A stretch of DNA of 64,000 nt from Salinisphaera hydrothermalis (GCF_040361195.1 NZ_APNE01000016.1); one strand, 5' to 3'; counted from the stretch's first letter, positions 17,297 through 27,181 are shown. Notes: generated from the letters alone by a model not told the origin. A program made the numbers and translations.

Positions 17297-20200
17297 CTAT
17301 TCCACCGCTTCGGTTTCCCGGGTCGTTTCGACCGGGCGGTTGAAGCGCTGTGGTTCGGGGGTGACGAACACATGATCGGCCGGTTCGTCTTCTTCCAGCG
17401 ACATCAGCGACGCGTTGCCGCCGGCGGCGGTGGTATCGCGCGACACGGCGCGCTCGGTGGCGAACCGGTGCAGGTAGTGCGGGCCGCCGGCCTTGGGACC
17501 GGTGCCGGACAGGCCTTCGCCGCCGAACGGATGCACGCCGACTACGGCGCCGATGATGTTGCGGTTGACGTAGGCATTGCCGACCTTTAGGCGTTTGAGT
17601 ACTCGTTCGACCGTGGTGTCGATACGGCTGTGGATGCCGAAGGTCAGGCCATAACCGAGGCCGTTGATGTCGTCGACCACGCGGTCGATCTCGTCGGCCT
17701 TGAAGCGGATGATGTGCACGATCGGCCCGAACTGTTCGTCGCCGAGCTGCGAGATCGAGTCGAGCTCGTAGATACGTGGCGCGATGTAGGTGCCGTCGGT
17801 ATGCGTTTCACCGAGTTCGCAGGTGTAATGCGCCTTGAACGTCTGGTCGGCGTATTCGGCATAGGCCGCCAGATTGTCGCGGGCTTCGGCGTCGATCACT
17901 GGGGTGACGTCGGTGCCGAGGTTCCACGGGTCGCCCACCGAGAGTTCAGCCATGGCGCCCGAGAGCATTTCGATCAGCGTGTCGGCGATGTCGGCCTGGA
18001 CATAGAGCACGCGCAGCGCCGAGCAGCGCTGGCCGGCGCTCTGGAAGCCGGACCGGATGATGTCGGCCACCACCTGTTCGATCAGTGCGGAGGAATCCAC
18101 GATCATCGCGTTCTGGCCGCCGGTTTCGGCGATCAGTGGGATGATCGGGCCGTCGCGCTCGGCCAGCGTGAGGTTGATCTTCTTGGCCGTGGCCAGCGAG
18201 CCGGTGAAGGCAACGCCGGCGATACGCGAATCGGCGACCAGCTTGGCGCCGATGTCGCCCGCGCCGGGCAGAAAGGCCAGCACGTCGCCCGGGAAGCCGG
18301 CTTCGTGCATCAGCTCGATCGCACGGCTGCCGACCAGACAGGTCTGCTCCGCAGGCTTGGCGATCACGGCGTTGCCGGCGGCCAAGGCCGCGGCCACCTG
18401 ACCGGAGAAGATCGCCAGCGGGAAGTTCCACGGACAGATCGCCACGAACACGCCGCGGCCATACAGGCCATAGGTATTGCGCTCGCCGGTCGGGCCGGGC
18501 AGGACATGATCGGTGGCGAATTCATCTTCGACCTGAACCGCGTAGTAGCGACAGAAATCCACCGCCTCGCGCACTTCGGCCACGCCGTCGGCGACGTTCT
18601 TGCCGGCCTCGCGCGTGCAGATGGCGATCAACTCGCCCATATGGGATTCGAGCAGATCGGCATAGCGCCGCAGACAGGCCGCGCGCTCGGCGGCCGGGGT
18701 CGACGCCCAGCGCGGCGCGGCCTCGTGCGTGGTGGCGAGTGCCGCTTCCACGTCGTCGTCATCGGCGAGCGCCACGTGGCCGACGATCTGGTCGTTATGG
18801 GCCGGGTTACGGACCGCCTCGGCCTGATCGCCCGCCAGCGCATCAGCCGCGCGCTTGGGCAATTGGCCGCCGATCAGCGGGCCGGCCTGCCAGCTCTGAC
18901 TCGCGGCTTCGGCCATGGTTTCGGACAGCTGCGTGAGCTGGCGCAGATCGGACAGGTCGATGCCGCGCGCGTTGGGCCGGCGCTCGCCGTAGAGGTCGTG
19001 CGGCAATGGGATACGCGGATGCCGGACCTGGTCCTGTCCACGCACGACGCGCACCGGGTCGGCCACGATATCGGCGATGGGCTCGTTCTCGTCGACCAGA
19101 CGGTTCACGAACGAGCTGTTGGCGCCGTTTTCCAGCAGGCGCCGGACGAGATAGGCCAGCAGATCCTCGTGCGCGCCGACCGGGGCATAGATGCGGCAGC
19201 GCGGACGCTGGCTCTTGTCCTGCTTCTCCACGATCTCCGAGTACAGATCCTCGCCCATGCCATGCAGGCGCTGGAACTCGAAGTCATTCCGTTCGCCGAC
19301 CAGATGGCGGATATAAGCCAGCGTATGGGCGTTGTGGGTCGCGAACTGGCCATAGAACACGTCGTCGTGCGCCAGAATGCGGCGCACGCACGCCATGTAG
19401 GAGACGTCGGTGTTGGCCTTGCGCGTGAACACCGGATAGCCGGCCAGGCCGGCTTCCTGCGCGCGCTTGATTTCGGTGTCCCAGTAGGCGCCTTTGACCA
19501 GCCGTACCATGATGCGGCGACGATGGCGACGGCCGAGATCGGCCAGCCATTCGATCACGTCGAGCGCGCGCTTCTGGTAGGCCTGAACCGCCAGGCCGAG
19601 GCCCTGCCAGTCGCCGAGTTCGTCGTCGGCGGAGGCCAGCTCGAACAGCTCGAGCGACAGATCCAGCCGGTCGGCTTCCTCGGCGTCGATGGTCAGGTTG
19701 ATGTCGTACTGCGCGGCCAGTCGCGTGAGTCGTTGCAGACGCGGCAACAGTTCGTCGATCACGCGGTCGCGATGGCCCAACTCGTAGCGCGCGTGCAGGG
19801 CGGACAGCTTCACCGACACGCCGGGCGCGTCCTCCGGTCCGCGTTCGGCGCTGACCTTGCCGCAGGCTTCGATCGCGTGGTGATAGTCGTCGAAGTAACG
19901 TTGGGCGTCGGCGTCGGTGCGTGCGGCTTCGCCCAGCATGTCGTAGGAATAAGAATAGCCGCGGCGCTCCAGGGACTTCGCGTTGCGCAGGGCTTCCTCG
20001 ATGGAACGGCCCATGACGAACTGATGACCCATTACGCGCATGGCGCGGCGCACGGCCGAACGGATGAACGGTTCGCCGGAGCGGCGCACCATGCGGCGCA
20101 TGGTGCTGCGGAAGTTGCGCTCGGGCAGGTCTTCGCGGCGTAGCATGCGCCCGGAGATCATCAGGCCCCAGGTCGAGGCGTTGACGAACCAGGACTTGGA

Positions 20201-20557
20201 TTCGCCGAGATGCGACTCCCAGTTGGAGCCGCCGATCTTGTCCTCGATCAGCTTGTCGACGGTTTCGGAATCGGGGATGCGCAGCAGGGCCTCGGCCAGG
20301 CACATGAGCACCACGCCCTCGGCGCTGGAGAGCTCGTACTCCTGCATGAAGGCATCGATGCCGCCGCCCTCGGTGGCTTTGGCGCGCACCACTTCGACCA
20401 GCTTGGCGGCGTCGGCCTCGATCGTGCTGGCAGTGCTTTCGTCCAGCGCCGCAATGTCGAGTAGCCGGGAGACTTGTTCGGCCTCGTCGGCGCGATAAGT
20501 GGCGAGCACGTTCTGATAGCTCGGATCGTCATAAACTCTGGGTGCTGACCATTGCAT
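17297..20557 (-). CDS. putA: Bifunctional proline dehydrogenase / P5C dehydrogenase PutA (no N-terminal DNA-binding domain)
   Basis: 1086 residues. The N-terminal half is proline dehydrogenase (FAD; MVRLVKGAYWDTEIKRAQEAG block) and the C-terminal half is L-glutamate gamma-semialdehyde dehydrogenase (CPWNFPLAIFSGQVAAALAAGN, catalytic Cys in SAGQRCSALR). It takes proline to glutamate. The start at 20557 (MQWSAPRVYDD) has GGGAG seven bases upstream; the open frame to 20788 is not homologous. Unlike the ~1320-residue E. coli PutA it lacks the ribbon-helix-helix repressor domain, so regulation must come from elsewhere, plausibly the divergent AraC gene. Confidence 0.93.
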   Translation of the reverse strand: MQWSAPRVYDDPSYQNVLATYRADEAEQVSRLLDIAALDESTASTIEADAAKLVEVVRAKATEGGGIDAFMQEYELSSAEGVVLMCLAEALLRIPDSETVDKLIEDKIGGSNWESHLGESKSWFVNASTWGLMISGRMLRREDLPERNFRSTMRRMVRRSGEPFIRSAVRRAMRVMGHQFVMGRSIEEALRNAKSLERRGYSYSYDMLGEAARTDADAQRYFDDYHHAIEACGKVSAERGPEDAPGVSVKLSALHARYELGHRDRVIDELLPRLQRLTRLAAQYDINLTIDAEEADRLDLSLELFELASADDELGDWQGLGLAVQAYQKRALDVIEWLADLGRRHRRRIMVRLVKGAYWDTEIKRAQEAGLAGYPVFTRKANTDVSYMACVRRILAHDDVFYGQFATHNAHTLAYIRHLVGERNDFEFQRLHGMGEDLYSEIVEKQDKSQRPRCRIYAPVGAHEDLLAYLVRRLLENGANSSFVNRLVDENEPIADIVADPVRVVRGQDQVRHPRIPLPHDLYGERRPNARGIDLSDLRQLTQLSETMAEAASQSWQAGPLIGGQLPKRAADALAGDQAEAVRNPAHNDQIVGHVALADDDDVEAALATTHEAAPRWASTPAAERAACLRRYADLLESHMGELIAICTREAGKNVADGVAEVREAVDFCRYYAVQVEDEFATDHVLPGPTGERNTYGLYGRGVFVAICPWNFPLAIFSGQVAAALAAGNAVIAKPAEQTCLVGSRAIELMHEAGFPGDVLAFLPGAGDIGAKLVADSRIAGVAFTGSLATAKKINLTLAERDGPIIPLIAETGGQNAMIVDSSALIEQVVADIIRSGFQSAGQRCSALRVLYVQADIADTLIEMLSGAMAELSVGDPWNLGTDVTPVIDAEARDNLAAYAEYADQTFKAHYTCELGETHTDGTYIAPRIYELDSISQLGDEQFGPIVHIIRFKADEIDRVVDDINGLGYGLTFGIHSRIDTTVERVLKRLKVGNAYVNRNIIGAVVGVHPFGGEGLSGTGPKAGGPHYLHRFATERAVSRDTTAAGGNASLMSLEEDEPADHVFVTPEPQRFNRPVETTRETEAVE

Positions 20558-20793
20558 TGCGCGACTCCCGTGGTAAAAATCCTGCCCCGTACCCATCGGT
20601 GGCGATCGTGCGGCAGCACGAGCGGTTGCGATCGCGAACGACGGTTCGACGATCGCCCCGGGCCACGTCCGCTGCAGACGCACGACCGTCGAGCCTAGCG
20701 TTCTTTGCGGCGCTCGTGTTGTTCGATCTTGTGCGTCGCTTGTTCGAAATGCCGCGTATGGGGTGGCAAATACGGGGCCCGAATCCATTGCTT

Positions 20794-21618
20794 ATGAATC
20801 AGACTCAGGCTCGATTGAACCCGATTCGACGGGGCAGCGGAGAACACCGGCATTCATTCGCGCAGCTGTTGTTCGGGCTGGGCGGCACGGTGCACTGCGA
20901 GATGGCCGCCGGCGCATTCGAGGTGTCGACCGATCATATCGGCATCGTTCCGACCGACGCCGAGCATTTCTTCGCCGGTCGTACGGACGACAGCCGGCTG
21001 TTGGTCGTTGATCTGTTTCCAGACGATGCGGCCGTACGCCAGATCCAGGAGCTCGAACCACGCGCCGGTCTGCTGCAGATGTTGCAGTCGCCGCGATCGC
21101 TCCCGATGCCGAGCGAGCTGCGCGTGTTGATCGGCTGTGCCGCGGCCCAGCTGGCCCAGGGCCCGGATGCAGACCGGCTGGTGGCGCATCAATGGGCGAC
21201 CATGCTGGCGGTGCAGGTTTACCGGCTGGCCGCAGGCCACGCTGAGCCGACCCGCGACGACAAGCGCGCGCGCTTCGAGGCGCTGGTCGATGCGCGGCTG
21301 GACACGCCGCCCAGCAACGCCGAGCTTCAACGGCATCTCGGCATGAGCGGATCGGCGCTGCACGCGTGGTGCAGGGCGCGCTATGACGCTTCGCCTCAGC
21401 AGGCCGTGTTGGCACGCCGCCTGCAGTGGGCGCGTCAGCGGCTGTTGAATACGAGTGCGGCCATCGCCCGCATCGCCCATGAGACCGGGTTCGCCGATGC
21501 GCCGAGCTTCACCAAGGCCTTCGCCCGCGTGCATGGCGTCACGCCGGGCGCGCTGCGGCGCGGCGCGGGCGATCCGTTCGACGAAAACGCCGCGCCGGCT
21601 ATTTCGTATACAGCCTGA
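20794..21618 (+). CDS. AraC-family transcriptional regulator (likely putA regulator)
   Basis: About 274 residues if the ATG at 20794 is used. The C-terminal third holds two HTH motifs typical of AraC (NAELQRHLGMSGSALHAWCRARYD and the second helix pair with IARIAHETGFADAPSFTKAFARVHGVTPGALRR). The N-terminal part is cupin-like (HRHSFAQLLFGLGG). There is no clear SD and in-frame codons exist upstream (for example near 20752), so the start is uncertain. It is divergent from putA; AraC-type PruR controls putA in Pseudomonas, so the same role is inferred. Its 3' end overlaps the convergent rpiR-type gene by 20 bases. Confidence 0.82.
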   Translation: MNQTQARLNPIRRGSGEHRHSFAQLLFGLGGTVHCEMAAGAFEVSTDHIGIVPTDAEHFFAGRTDDSRLLVVDLFPDDAAVRQIQELEPRAGLLQMLQSPRSLPMPSELRVLIGCAAAQLAQGPDADRLVAHQWATMLAVQVYRLAAGHAEPTRDDKRARFEALVDARLDTPPSNAELQRHLGMSGSALHAWCRARYDASPQQAVLARRLQWARQRLLNTSAAIARIAHETGFADAPSFTKAFARVHGVTPGALRRGAGDPFDENAAPAISYTA

Positions 21619-22459
21619 GGTTCTGTACGCGCGCGCGATAGGCCTCCATGCGCTCGCGCAGATCGGTCTTGTGCTCGGACGCGACGCAGTGCAGCAGTAC
21701 GTTGAGCGCGCTCGTCAGCCCGCCGGTGGATTCCAGGATCAGCCCGGTCTGGGTCTTCATGCTGACGATATAGGGCGTGTCGATATAACGCGCGATGCCG
21801 TATTCGTCGCTGAAGACAACCAAGTCGGTTTCGCTGGCCAGACAGTCGTTGGCGAAGGTGATACCGGCTTCGGCATAGGGCGTGATATCGATCAGGACCA
21901 CGCAGCATCGCTCGTCGCGGCTGTCGATCCACTGGCCGAGCACGCCGCTGTAGAGATCGATGAATTCGACGCCGGGCCGGACCAGCGCCAGCCGGTTGGC
22001 GAAATCCTCGGCCAGCCCGCGTACGGTCTGGAAACCACAGACGAACACGCGCTCGGCTGCGGCCACGCGTGACACGATCGTGCGCCAGTGGGCGCCGCCG
22101 AGCTGCTCGGCGAAATCCTTGAGCGCGTTGATCTCGGCGTTGAGATGGCCCATCAGGTCCGCGGGCTGGTGTTCCACCCGCTCGACCAGTGTCGCGTTAA
22201 GCAACGAGCGCGTACGCAGGTCGTCGCGCAGCGCGTCCTTGAGGCCGTTCAAGCCCTTGTAGCCGAGCCGCCGCAGAAAGCGGCTCACCGTATTCGGGCT
22301 CACGCCGCTCTTCTGCGCCAGGCTCGCCCCGGTCTCGAACGCCAGATTTTCCAGGTTCGCCTGCAATGTCGCGTAGAGCGTGCGCTCGGACGGCGATAGG
22401 CCGCCTTCGAGCTGCTCGACGCGCTCGGTCAGGAGCGAGGATTCCTCAGCCTTTGACAT
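21599..22459 (-). CDS. RpiR/MurR-family regulator with SIS domain
   Basis: 286 residues. The N-terminal HTH_6 domain (SLAQKSGVSPNTVSRFLRRLGYKG) is followed by a SIS domain at about residues 120-250, which in other members binds phosphosugars. It is divergent from the P1 peptidase and APC permease genes, so it probably controls them. Its neighbours suggest the effector may be an amino acid or peptide derivative rather than a sugar, but that is inference. The 3' ends of this gene and the AraC gene overlap by 20 bases. Confidence 0.85.
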   Translation of the reverse strand: MSKAEESSLLTERVEQLEGGLSPSERTLYATLQANLENLAFETGASLAQKSGVSPNTVSRFLRRLGYKGLNGLKDALRDDLRTRSLLNATLVERVEHQPADLMGHLNAEINALKDFAEQLGGAHWRTIVSRVAAAERVFVCGFQTVRGLAEDFANRLALVRPGVEFIDLYSGVLGQWIDSRDERCCVVLIDITPYAEAGITFANDCLASETDLVVFSDEYGIARYIDTPYIVSMKTQTGLILESTGGLTSALNVLLHCVASEHKTDLRERMEAYRARVQNLRLYTK

Positions 22460-22678
22460 TCGTATGGCATCCGAATTGCTTATGGTATTTGCATGTCATG
22501 CGCGTCTAGATTGACAGCCGGATCACTCGTCGTCTCGCCGATCAATGCGACGGGTGAAAGATGTGGCCCCCACGGGGCCGTGATCCGCGAGGAGGCGGCG
22601 CGTCATGACGATTCGATATCTCGATGGGGAAATGACAATGCCGGCCATTCTCGCACTGTTCGAACGGAGCTTTCGCGA

Positions 22679-23791
22679 ATGACTCGAATGCGTGCACGTA
22701 ATCTGGGCCTGCCGCTGGCCGGTGCCACGGGCCCGAACAACGCCATCACCGATGTTGATGGGGTTCTGGTGGGCTATGAAACCCTCGACGGCACGGCCGC
22801 CAACGGCCGGCCGATCAAGACCGGCGTGACGGCGATCCTGCCGCACGGCCGGTCGGGTACGCCGATGCCGGTCTGGGCCGGCTTTCATGCGCTCAATGGC
22901 AACGGCGAAGTTACGGGCACGCACTGGATCGAGCACGGCGGCTACTTCGTCGGCCCGGTCTGTCTGACCAATTCGCATAGCGTGGGCATCGTGCACCACG
23001 CGGCCACGCGCTGGATGCTCGATCACTATGCATCGCATTACGAAGCGCACCATCTTTGGGCGATGCCGGTGGTGGCCGAGACCTACGACGGCGTGCTTAA
23101 CGACGTCAACGGCCAGCATGTCGAAGTGCACCACGCCCGTGCCGCCCTTGATGCCGCAGCCGGTGGCGCGATCGCCGAGGGCAACGTCGGCGGCGGCAAC
23201 GGCATGATCTGCTACGGCTTCAAGGGCGGGACCGGTACGGCTTCGCGCCGGGTGCGCGTGGGCGATGAGCAGTACACCGTCGGCGTGCTGGTCCAGGCCA
23301 ATCACGGCAAGCGCGACTGGCTGCAGATTTGCGGCGTGCCGGTCGGCGAGGCGCTGGTCGATGACAACGAACCGGCCGAGCTCAATCGCGAGCGTGGTTC
23401 GATCATCGCGATCGTGGCCACCGATGCGCCCATGCTGCCGCACCAGTTGAAGCGTCTCGCCCAGCGCGCCGGGCTCGGTATCGGCCGGGGCGGCAGCCCG
23501 GGCGGCAACGATTCCGGCGATATGTTTCTGGCGTTCAGCACGGCCAATCAGGGGCCGTTGCCGCAGCTCGCCCCCGCGCATCAGCAGCTGCGCTGCGTGA
23601 ACAACGAATATTTCGATCCCTTCTATATGGCGGCGGTGCAGGCGACCGACGAAGCCGTGCTCAACGCCCTATTCATGGCCGAGGGGGCTGTCATGCACAA
23701 ACCGGCCGGCTGGTGTCCGGCACTGGATGTCGATCGTCTGGCGCCCTTGCTGCGCCGGGCGGGCATCGCGATGAACGCCGACGGGCTTTGA
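22679..23791 (+). CDS. P1 (DmpA/BapA) family aminopeptidase
   Basis: About 370 residues, matching the DmpA/BapA family of self-processing N-terminal nucleophile peptidases, some of which cleave N-terminal beta-amino acids or D-amino acids. The GPNNAITDVDGVLVGYETL start, TGVTAILPHGR, NSHSVGIVHHA, AEGNVGGGNGMICYGFKGG and GRGGSPGGNDSGDMFLAFSTAN are diagnostic; the Ser of NDSGD should be the autocatalytic cleavage site and nucleophile. The ATG at 22679 is preceded by CGGAGC; the frame is open from 22493 without homology. There is no signal peptide. A permease follows, consistent with import and cleavage of small peptides. Confidence 0.88.
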   Translation: MTRMRARNLGLPLAGATGPNNAITDVDGVLVGYETLDGTAANGRPIKTGVTAILPHGRSGTPMPVWAGFHALNGNGEVTGTHWIEHGGYFVGPVCLTNSHSVGIVHHAATRWMLDHYASHYEAHHLWAMPVVAETYDGVLNDVNGQHVEVHHARAALDAAAGGAIAEGNVGGGNGMICYGFKGGTGTASRRVRVGDEQYTVGVLVQANHGKRDWLQICGVPVGEALVDDNEPAELNRERGSIIAIVATDAPMLPHQLKRLAQRAGLGIGRGGSPGGNDSGDMFLAFSTANQGPLPQLAPAHQQLRCVNNEYFDPFYMAAVQATDEAVLNALFMAEGAVMHKPAGWCPALDVDRLAPLLRRAGIAMNADGL

Positions 23792-23850
23792 TTCTGCGCC
23801 CGGCACACCGGGCTGTTTCGTGAGGGCAAACCAGGAGAACTCGGATCATC

Positions 23851-25308
23851 ATGACAACTGCCAATGCATCAACCACATCGCCGGGCGATAAGAATCGCCT
23901 GTCCGGTCAGCTCGGCACCGCCGGGGTGGTCTTCATGGTCGTGGCCGCCGCCGCGCCGCTCACCGTGGTCAGCGGCAACACGCCGCTGGCGATCGGGCTC
24001 GGCAACGGGGCTGCCGCGCCGCTGGGCTTCATCTTCGCATCCATCGTTTTGCTGATTTTCTCGGTCGGCTTCGTCGCGATGACGCCGTATGTGAAAGAGG
24101 CGGGCGCCTTCTTCACGTATGTCGGCACGGGACTCGGGGCGCGCGCCGGGCAGGGCACGGCCTTTGTCGCGCTGATCACCTATACCGCGATCCAGCTCGG
24201 CATCTACGGCTTCTTTGGCTGGGCGGCCAACGACACCGTCGTGGCCATGGGCGGGCCGGCATTGCCGTGGTGGCTGTATGCAGCCGCCTCGCTGATCGCC
24301 GTGGCCGCGCTGGGTTATCGCCATATCGAGCTGAGCTCGAAAGTGCTCGGTGTCGCACTGATACTCGAGATCAGCGTGGTGCTGATCATGAACGTCGCGA
24401 TCGTGGCCGAGCCGTCCGGCAGCGCCATGAGCAGCCTGGCGCATGCGCCTACGGCACCGGCCGGCGCCGGGCCGTTCGGCATCGCCGTGCTGTTCGGCGT
24501 GACCGGGTTCATCGGCTTCGAGGCCACCGCCGTGTTTCGTGACGAGGCACGCGACCCCAATCGGACGATCCCGCGCGCGACCTATCTGGCGGTGCTGATC
24601 ATCGGCGCCTTCTACACCGTGTCGTGTTGGTGCCTGGTGCATGCCTGGGGCCCCGCGACGGTGCGCCAGGTCGCCAACCAATATCTGGGCAACGGCGGCA
24701 ACATGGTGCTCGACACCGCGCGCTTCTACACCGGCCACGCGTTGGCCGATCTCATGCAATTGCTGCTGCTGACCAGCCTGATGGCCTGCATCCTGTCGTT
24801 CCACAACATCGTGGCGCGCTATCAGTTCGTGCTGGCCAACTTCGGCATCCTGCCGCGCGCGTTCGCCGCCAGCCACTCGCGGCACGGCTCGCCGCATATC
24901 TCCTCGCTGGTGCAGACCGTCACGGCCATCGTGCTGGTGGCCCTGTGCGCCATTAGTGGTGCGAGTCCGCTGGTCGGCGTATTCGGCTCCATGGCCGGCA
25001 TCGCCACCGTCGGCATCGTCATGCTCATGCTGCTGACATCGATCGCGGCGGCGGCCTTCTTCTTCAAAGCGCCGCATCTGGCGCCGGGCCGGGCGCTCAC
25101 CACCCGCTGGATGCCGGTCGCCGCAACGGCGCTGCTGGCTTTCATCCTCTATCTGGTGCTGGCGAACTTCACCACCGTGACGGGTCTGGGCGTCGGGATC
25201 AGCACCTTACTGGCGATCATCCCCATGGCCGCGTTCGCGATCGGCATGGTCGTAATCAAGAAGTCATCGCTGGCGAGTCTCGCGACTCTGTCGCATGCGG
25301 CGGGTTGA
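23851..25308 (+). CDS. APC-family amino acid permease
   Basis: 485-residue membrane protein with about 12 hydrophobic helices. The first segment LGTAGVVFMVVAAAAPLTVVSGN and the later block GFIGFEATAVFRDEARDPNRTIPRATY are typical of the amino acid-polyamine-organocation family. An AGGAG SD lies upstream of the ATG. It should import an amino acid or short amide compound. It follows the P1 peptidase by 59 bases and probably shares its transcript and RpiR control. Confidence 0.9.
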   Translation: MTTANASTTSPGDKNRLSGQLGTAGVVFMVVAAAAPLTVVSGNTPLAIGLGNGAAAPLGFIFASIVLLIFSVGFVAMTPYVKEAGAFFTYVGTGLGARAGQGTAFVALITYTAIQLGIYGFFGWAANDTVVAMGGPALPWWLYAAASLIAVAALGYRHIELSSKVLGVALILEISVVLIMNVAIVAEPSGSAMSSLAHAPTAPAGAGPFGIAVLFGVTGFIGFEATAVFRDEARDPNRTIPRATYLAVLIIGAFYTVSCWCLVHAWGPATVRQVANQYLGNGGNMVLDTARFYTGHALADLMQLLLLTSLMACILSFHNIVARYQFVLANFGILPRAFAASHSRHGSPHISSLVQTVTAIVLVALCAISGASPLVGVFGSMAGIATVGIVMLMLLTSIAAAAFFFKAPHLAPGRALTTRWMPVAATALLAFILYLVLANFTTVTGLGVGISTLLAIIPMAAFAIGMVVIKKSSLASLATLSHAAG

Positions 25309-25427
25309 TCGCATCGAAAGATGAGCAGCGCTTCAAGTCTATGAGACGGCGCGCGCCGTTCGCTTGCCGGCCGGGAAAGCGGGCATGCCGGGCGGCGCGC
25401 CCAAGCTGTGTCAAGCGACACGCTTAG

Positions 25428-25778
25428 CTACGCGCCGAGCGTCAGCGACTGTGTGATTGTTGAATCGATCGACCGTCGCGCGATCCGGTTGTCGGGCGCC
25501 TCGACCCGGCACAGCATAGCGTCGGCCAGGCCGGCCATCCGCGGCTCAAGATCCGGTTCGACGGCTATCCCATACGAACCGAGCATAGCGATGTCGTCAC
25601 GCAGCTCGGACAATGCGTTGACCACGTCGGGCGGATCCAGAGGGCCGACGTCCCCGACCGCAACGAACCCGGAATGCTGGATTAGGCGACGGCACTGGCT
25701 GCACCCCGTGATGGGGGGTATACCGGTATGTTCGGCTGTGAATACCGGCTGGCCGCAATAATGGATTTCGGATCGCAC
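25428..25778 (-). CDS. Possible small hypothetical protein (GTG start)
   Basis: 116 residues if read from the GTG at 25778. I do not recognise the sequence. The reasons to keep it are strong GC bias at third codon positions and a plausible composition, with a Cys-containing N-terminal part (HYCGQPVF and TGCSQCRRLIQH, possibly metal binding) and an acidic helical C-terminal part. The frame stays open further upstream to 25988, but that part overlaps the start of the dehydrogenase gene. The shadow frame on the plus strand has a poorer composition. It fills an otherwise empty 560-base gap and may be spurious. Confidence 0.35.
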   Translation of the reverse strand: MRSEIHYCGQPVFTAEHTGIPPITGCSQCRRLIQHSGFVAVGDVGPLDPPDVVNALSELRDDIAMLGSYGIAVEPDLEPRMAGLADAMLCRVEAPDNRIARRSIDSTITQSLTLGA

Positions 25779-25871
25779 TGGCGCGGTCACTGCGCGGATG
25801 AACACACCCCAGCAGGGGCGGTCGCGCGCGCGGCGTATGTTCGCGAACACATAATAAAACGGAGATGAATA

Positions 25872-26777
25872 TTGAATACCAAGGCAACGAAAAAAGAGAC
25901 GATCGGGTTCGTCGGCGTCGGTCTCATGGGCCATGGCATTGCGGCCAACCTGCTGGCCGAGGGATACCCGCTGACGGCCATTGCGCATCGCAATCGCGCG
26001 CCGGTCGACGATCTGGTGGGCCAGGGCGCCCAGGAGGCCTCATCGGTTGCAGAGCTGGCCGCGGCCTCGACGGTGGTGTTTCTCTGTCTCACGGATTCGG
26101 TCGCCGTCGAATCGGTAGTGAGCGAGATGGAATCGGCACTCAAGCCGGGCACCGTCATCGTCGATTGTTCGACATCCGATCCGGTCGTCACGATGCGACT
26201 GGCGGCTCGCCTGGCCGAACGCGACGTGGCTTATTGCGACGCACCGCTGGGCGGTACGCCCGATCAGGCCGAAGCCGGCGAGTTGCAGGCGATCGTCGGC
26301 GCGGCACCCGATGTCTTCGAAAGACTTGAGCCAGTATTCGCGTGCTGGACCGCGCGCACGATCCATATCGGCGGGGTCGGCGACGGCCATCGCATGAAAC
26401 TCATCAATAATTTCATTTCGCTAGGCTATGGTGCGCTCTATGCCGAGGCGCTGTCGGTGGCGCGCAAGGCCGGGCTTTCGATCGAGCAGTTCGATAGCGT
26501 GATCCGCGGCAGCCGTATGGATTGCGGGTTCTATCGGACTTTCATGGGTTACTCGCTCGAAGGCAATCGAGAAGCCCACAAATTCACGCTGACCAACGCC
26601 TATAAAGACATGCGTTATCTGGAAGCGATGGCCAATAACGGCGGCTGCACGACGCCGGTTTCCAGCGCGGTCAAGAACTCATTTGCAGCCGCCGTCGCGG
26701 GCGGCGGCGATGGGCCGGAAGATTACGTGCCGCATCTGACGGATTACGTGGCTCGAGCCAACGGCATAGCCGAATAG
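25872..26777 (+). CDS. NAD(P)-dependent dehydrogenase of the 3-hydroxyisobutyrate dehydrogenase family
   Basis: 301-residue beta-hydroxyacid dehydrogenase with Rossmann motif GFVGVGLMGHGIAANLL, the substrate-binding DAPLGGTPDQAEAGEL block and the catalytic Lys in MKLINNF. It could interconvert 3-hydroxyisobutyrate, 3-hydroxypropionate, tartronate or a similar beta-hydroxyacid. A TTG start at 25872 is chosen because GGAG lies seven bases upstream and the first in-frame ATG is too far inside; an out-of-frame ATG at 25865 overlaps the leader. Context with the beta-alanine operon about 12 kb away suggests a link to malonate semialdehyde, but this is speculative. Confidence 0.85.
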   Translation: MNTKATKKETIGFVGVGLMGHGIAANLLAEGYPLTAIAHRNRAPVDDLVGQGAQEASSVAELAAASTVVFLCLTDSVAVESVVSEMESALKPGTVIVDCSTSDPVVTMRLAARLAERDVAYCDAPLGGTPDQAEAGELQAIVGAAPDVFERLEPVFACWTARTIHIGGVGDGHRMKLINNFISLGYGALYAEALSVARKAGLSIEQFDSVIRGSRMDCGFYRTFMGYSLEGNREAHKFTLTNAYKDMRYLEAMANNGGCTTPVSSAVKNSFAAAVAGGGDGPEDYVPHLTDYVARANGIAE

Positions 26778-27065
26778 AGCGCGATCGCCGCGCCATTCCT
26801 CTTCTTGGGTCTTGCGGAAGGCGCGGTATTAACGACGCCGAGGCGGGGCCAAGCGAAGTTTGACGCCGTCGCCGGCTGGTCAAAGGAGGTTTGAGCGCCA
26901 CGACGGTCACCGAAAAACAGTTGTGGCTCTGCCGAGCAGACGCCGCAACTTGCCGGAATGACCGGGAGCAATAGATATGCCGCCCGGCCTACGACCGAGC
27001 AATGTACCGGCGCTGTACTCGCGGAAATGCACCGGGGCCGGAATATCTGCTAATAGCCGATTTAA
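26778..27065. other. Intergenic stretch with no recognised feature
   Basis: About 290 bases between the 3-HIBDH-like gene and the tRNA 3' end. I see no convincing gene, strong hairpin with T-tract or repeat here. Confidence 0.5.
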
Positions 27066-27141
<76 letters not shown>

Positions 27142-27142
27142 C

Positions 27143-27178
27143 CAAATAAAAGCGCCGGGCGCGTTGCACGCCCGGCGC
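27143..27178 (-). terminator. Terminator hairpin after rpoD
   Basis: Perfect 10-bp GC-rich stem (27152-27161 with 27169-27178) followed on the minus strand by TTTTATTTG. It lies between rpoD and the tRNA gene and should end the macromolecular synthesis operon. Confidence 0.8.
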
Positions 27179-27181
27179 GGC

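Noticed and set aside
17630..20143. 837-codon open frame antisense to putA
   Set aside because: Same cause as the other long antisense frames; PutA motifs are complete on the minus strand.
25865..26329. ATG-started frame overlapping the 3-HIBDH-like gene
   Set aside because: Arg/Gly-rich shadow composition; the Rossmann motif is only in the TTG-started frame, and GGAG is well placed for the TTG.
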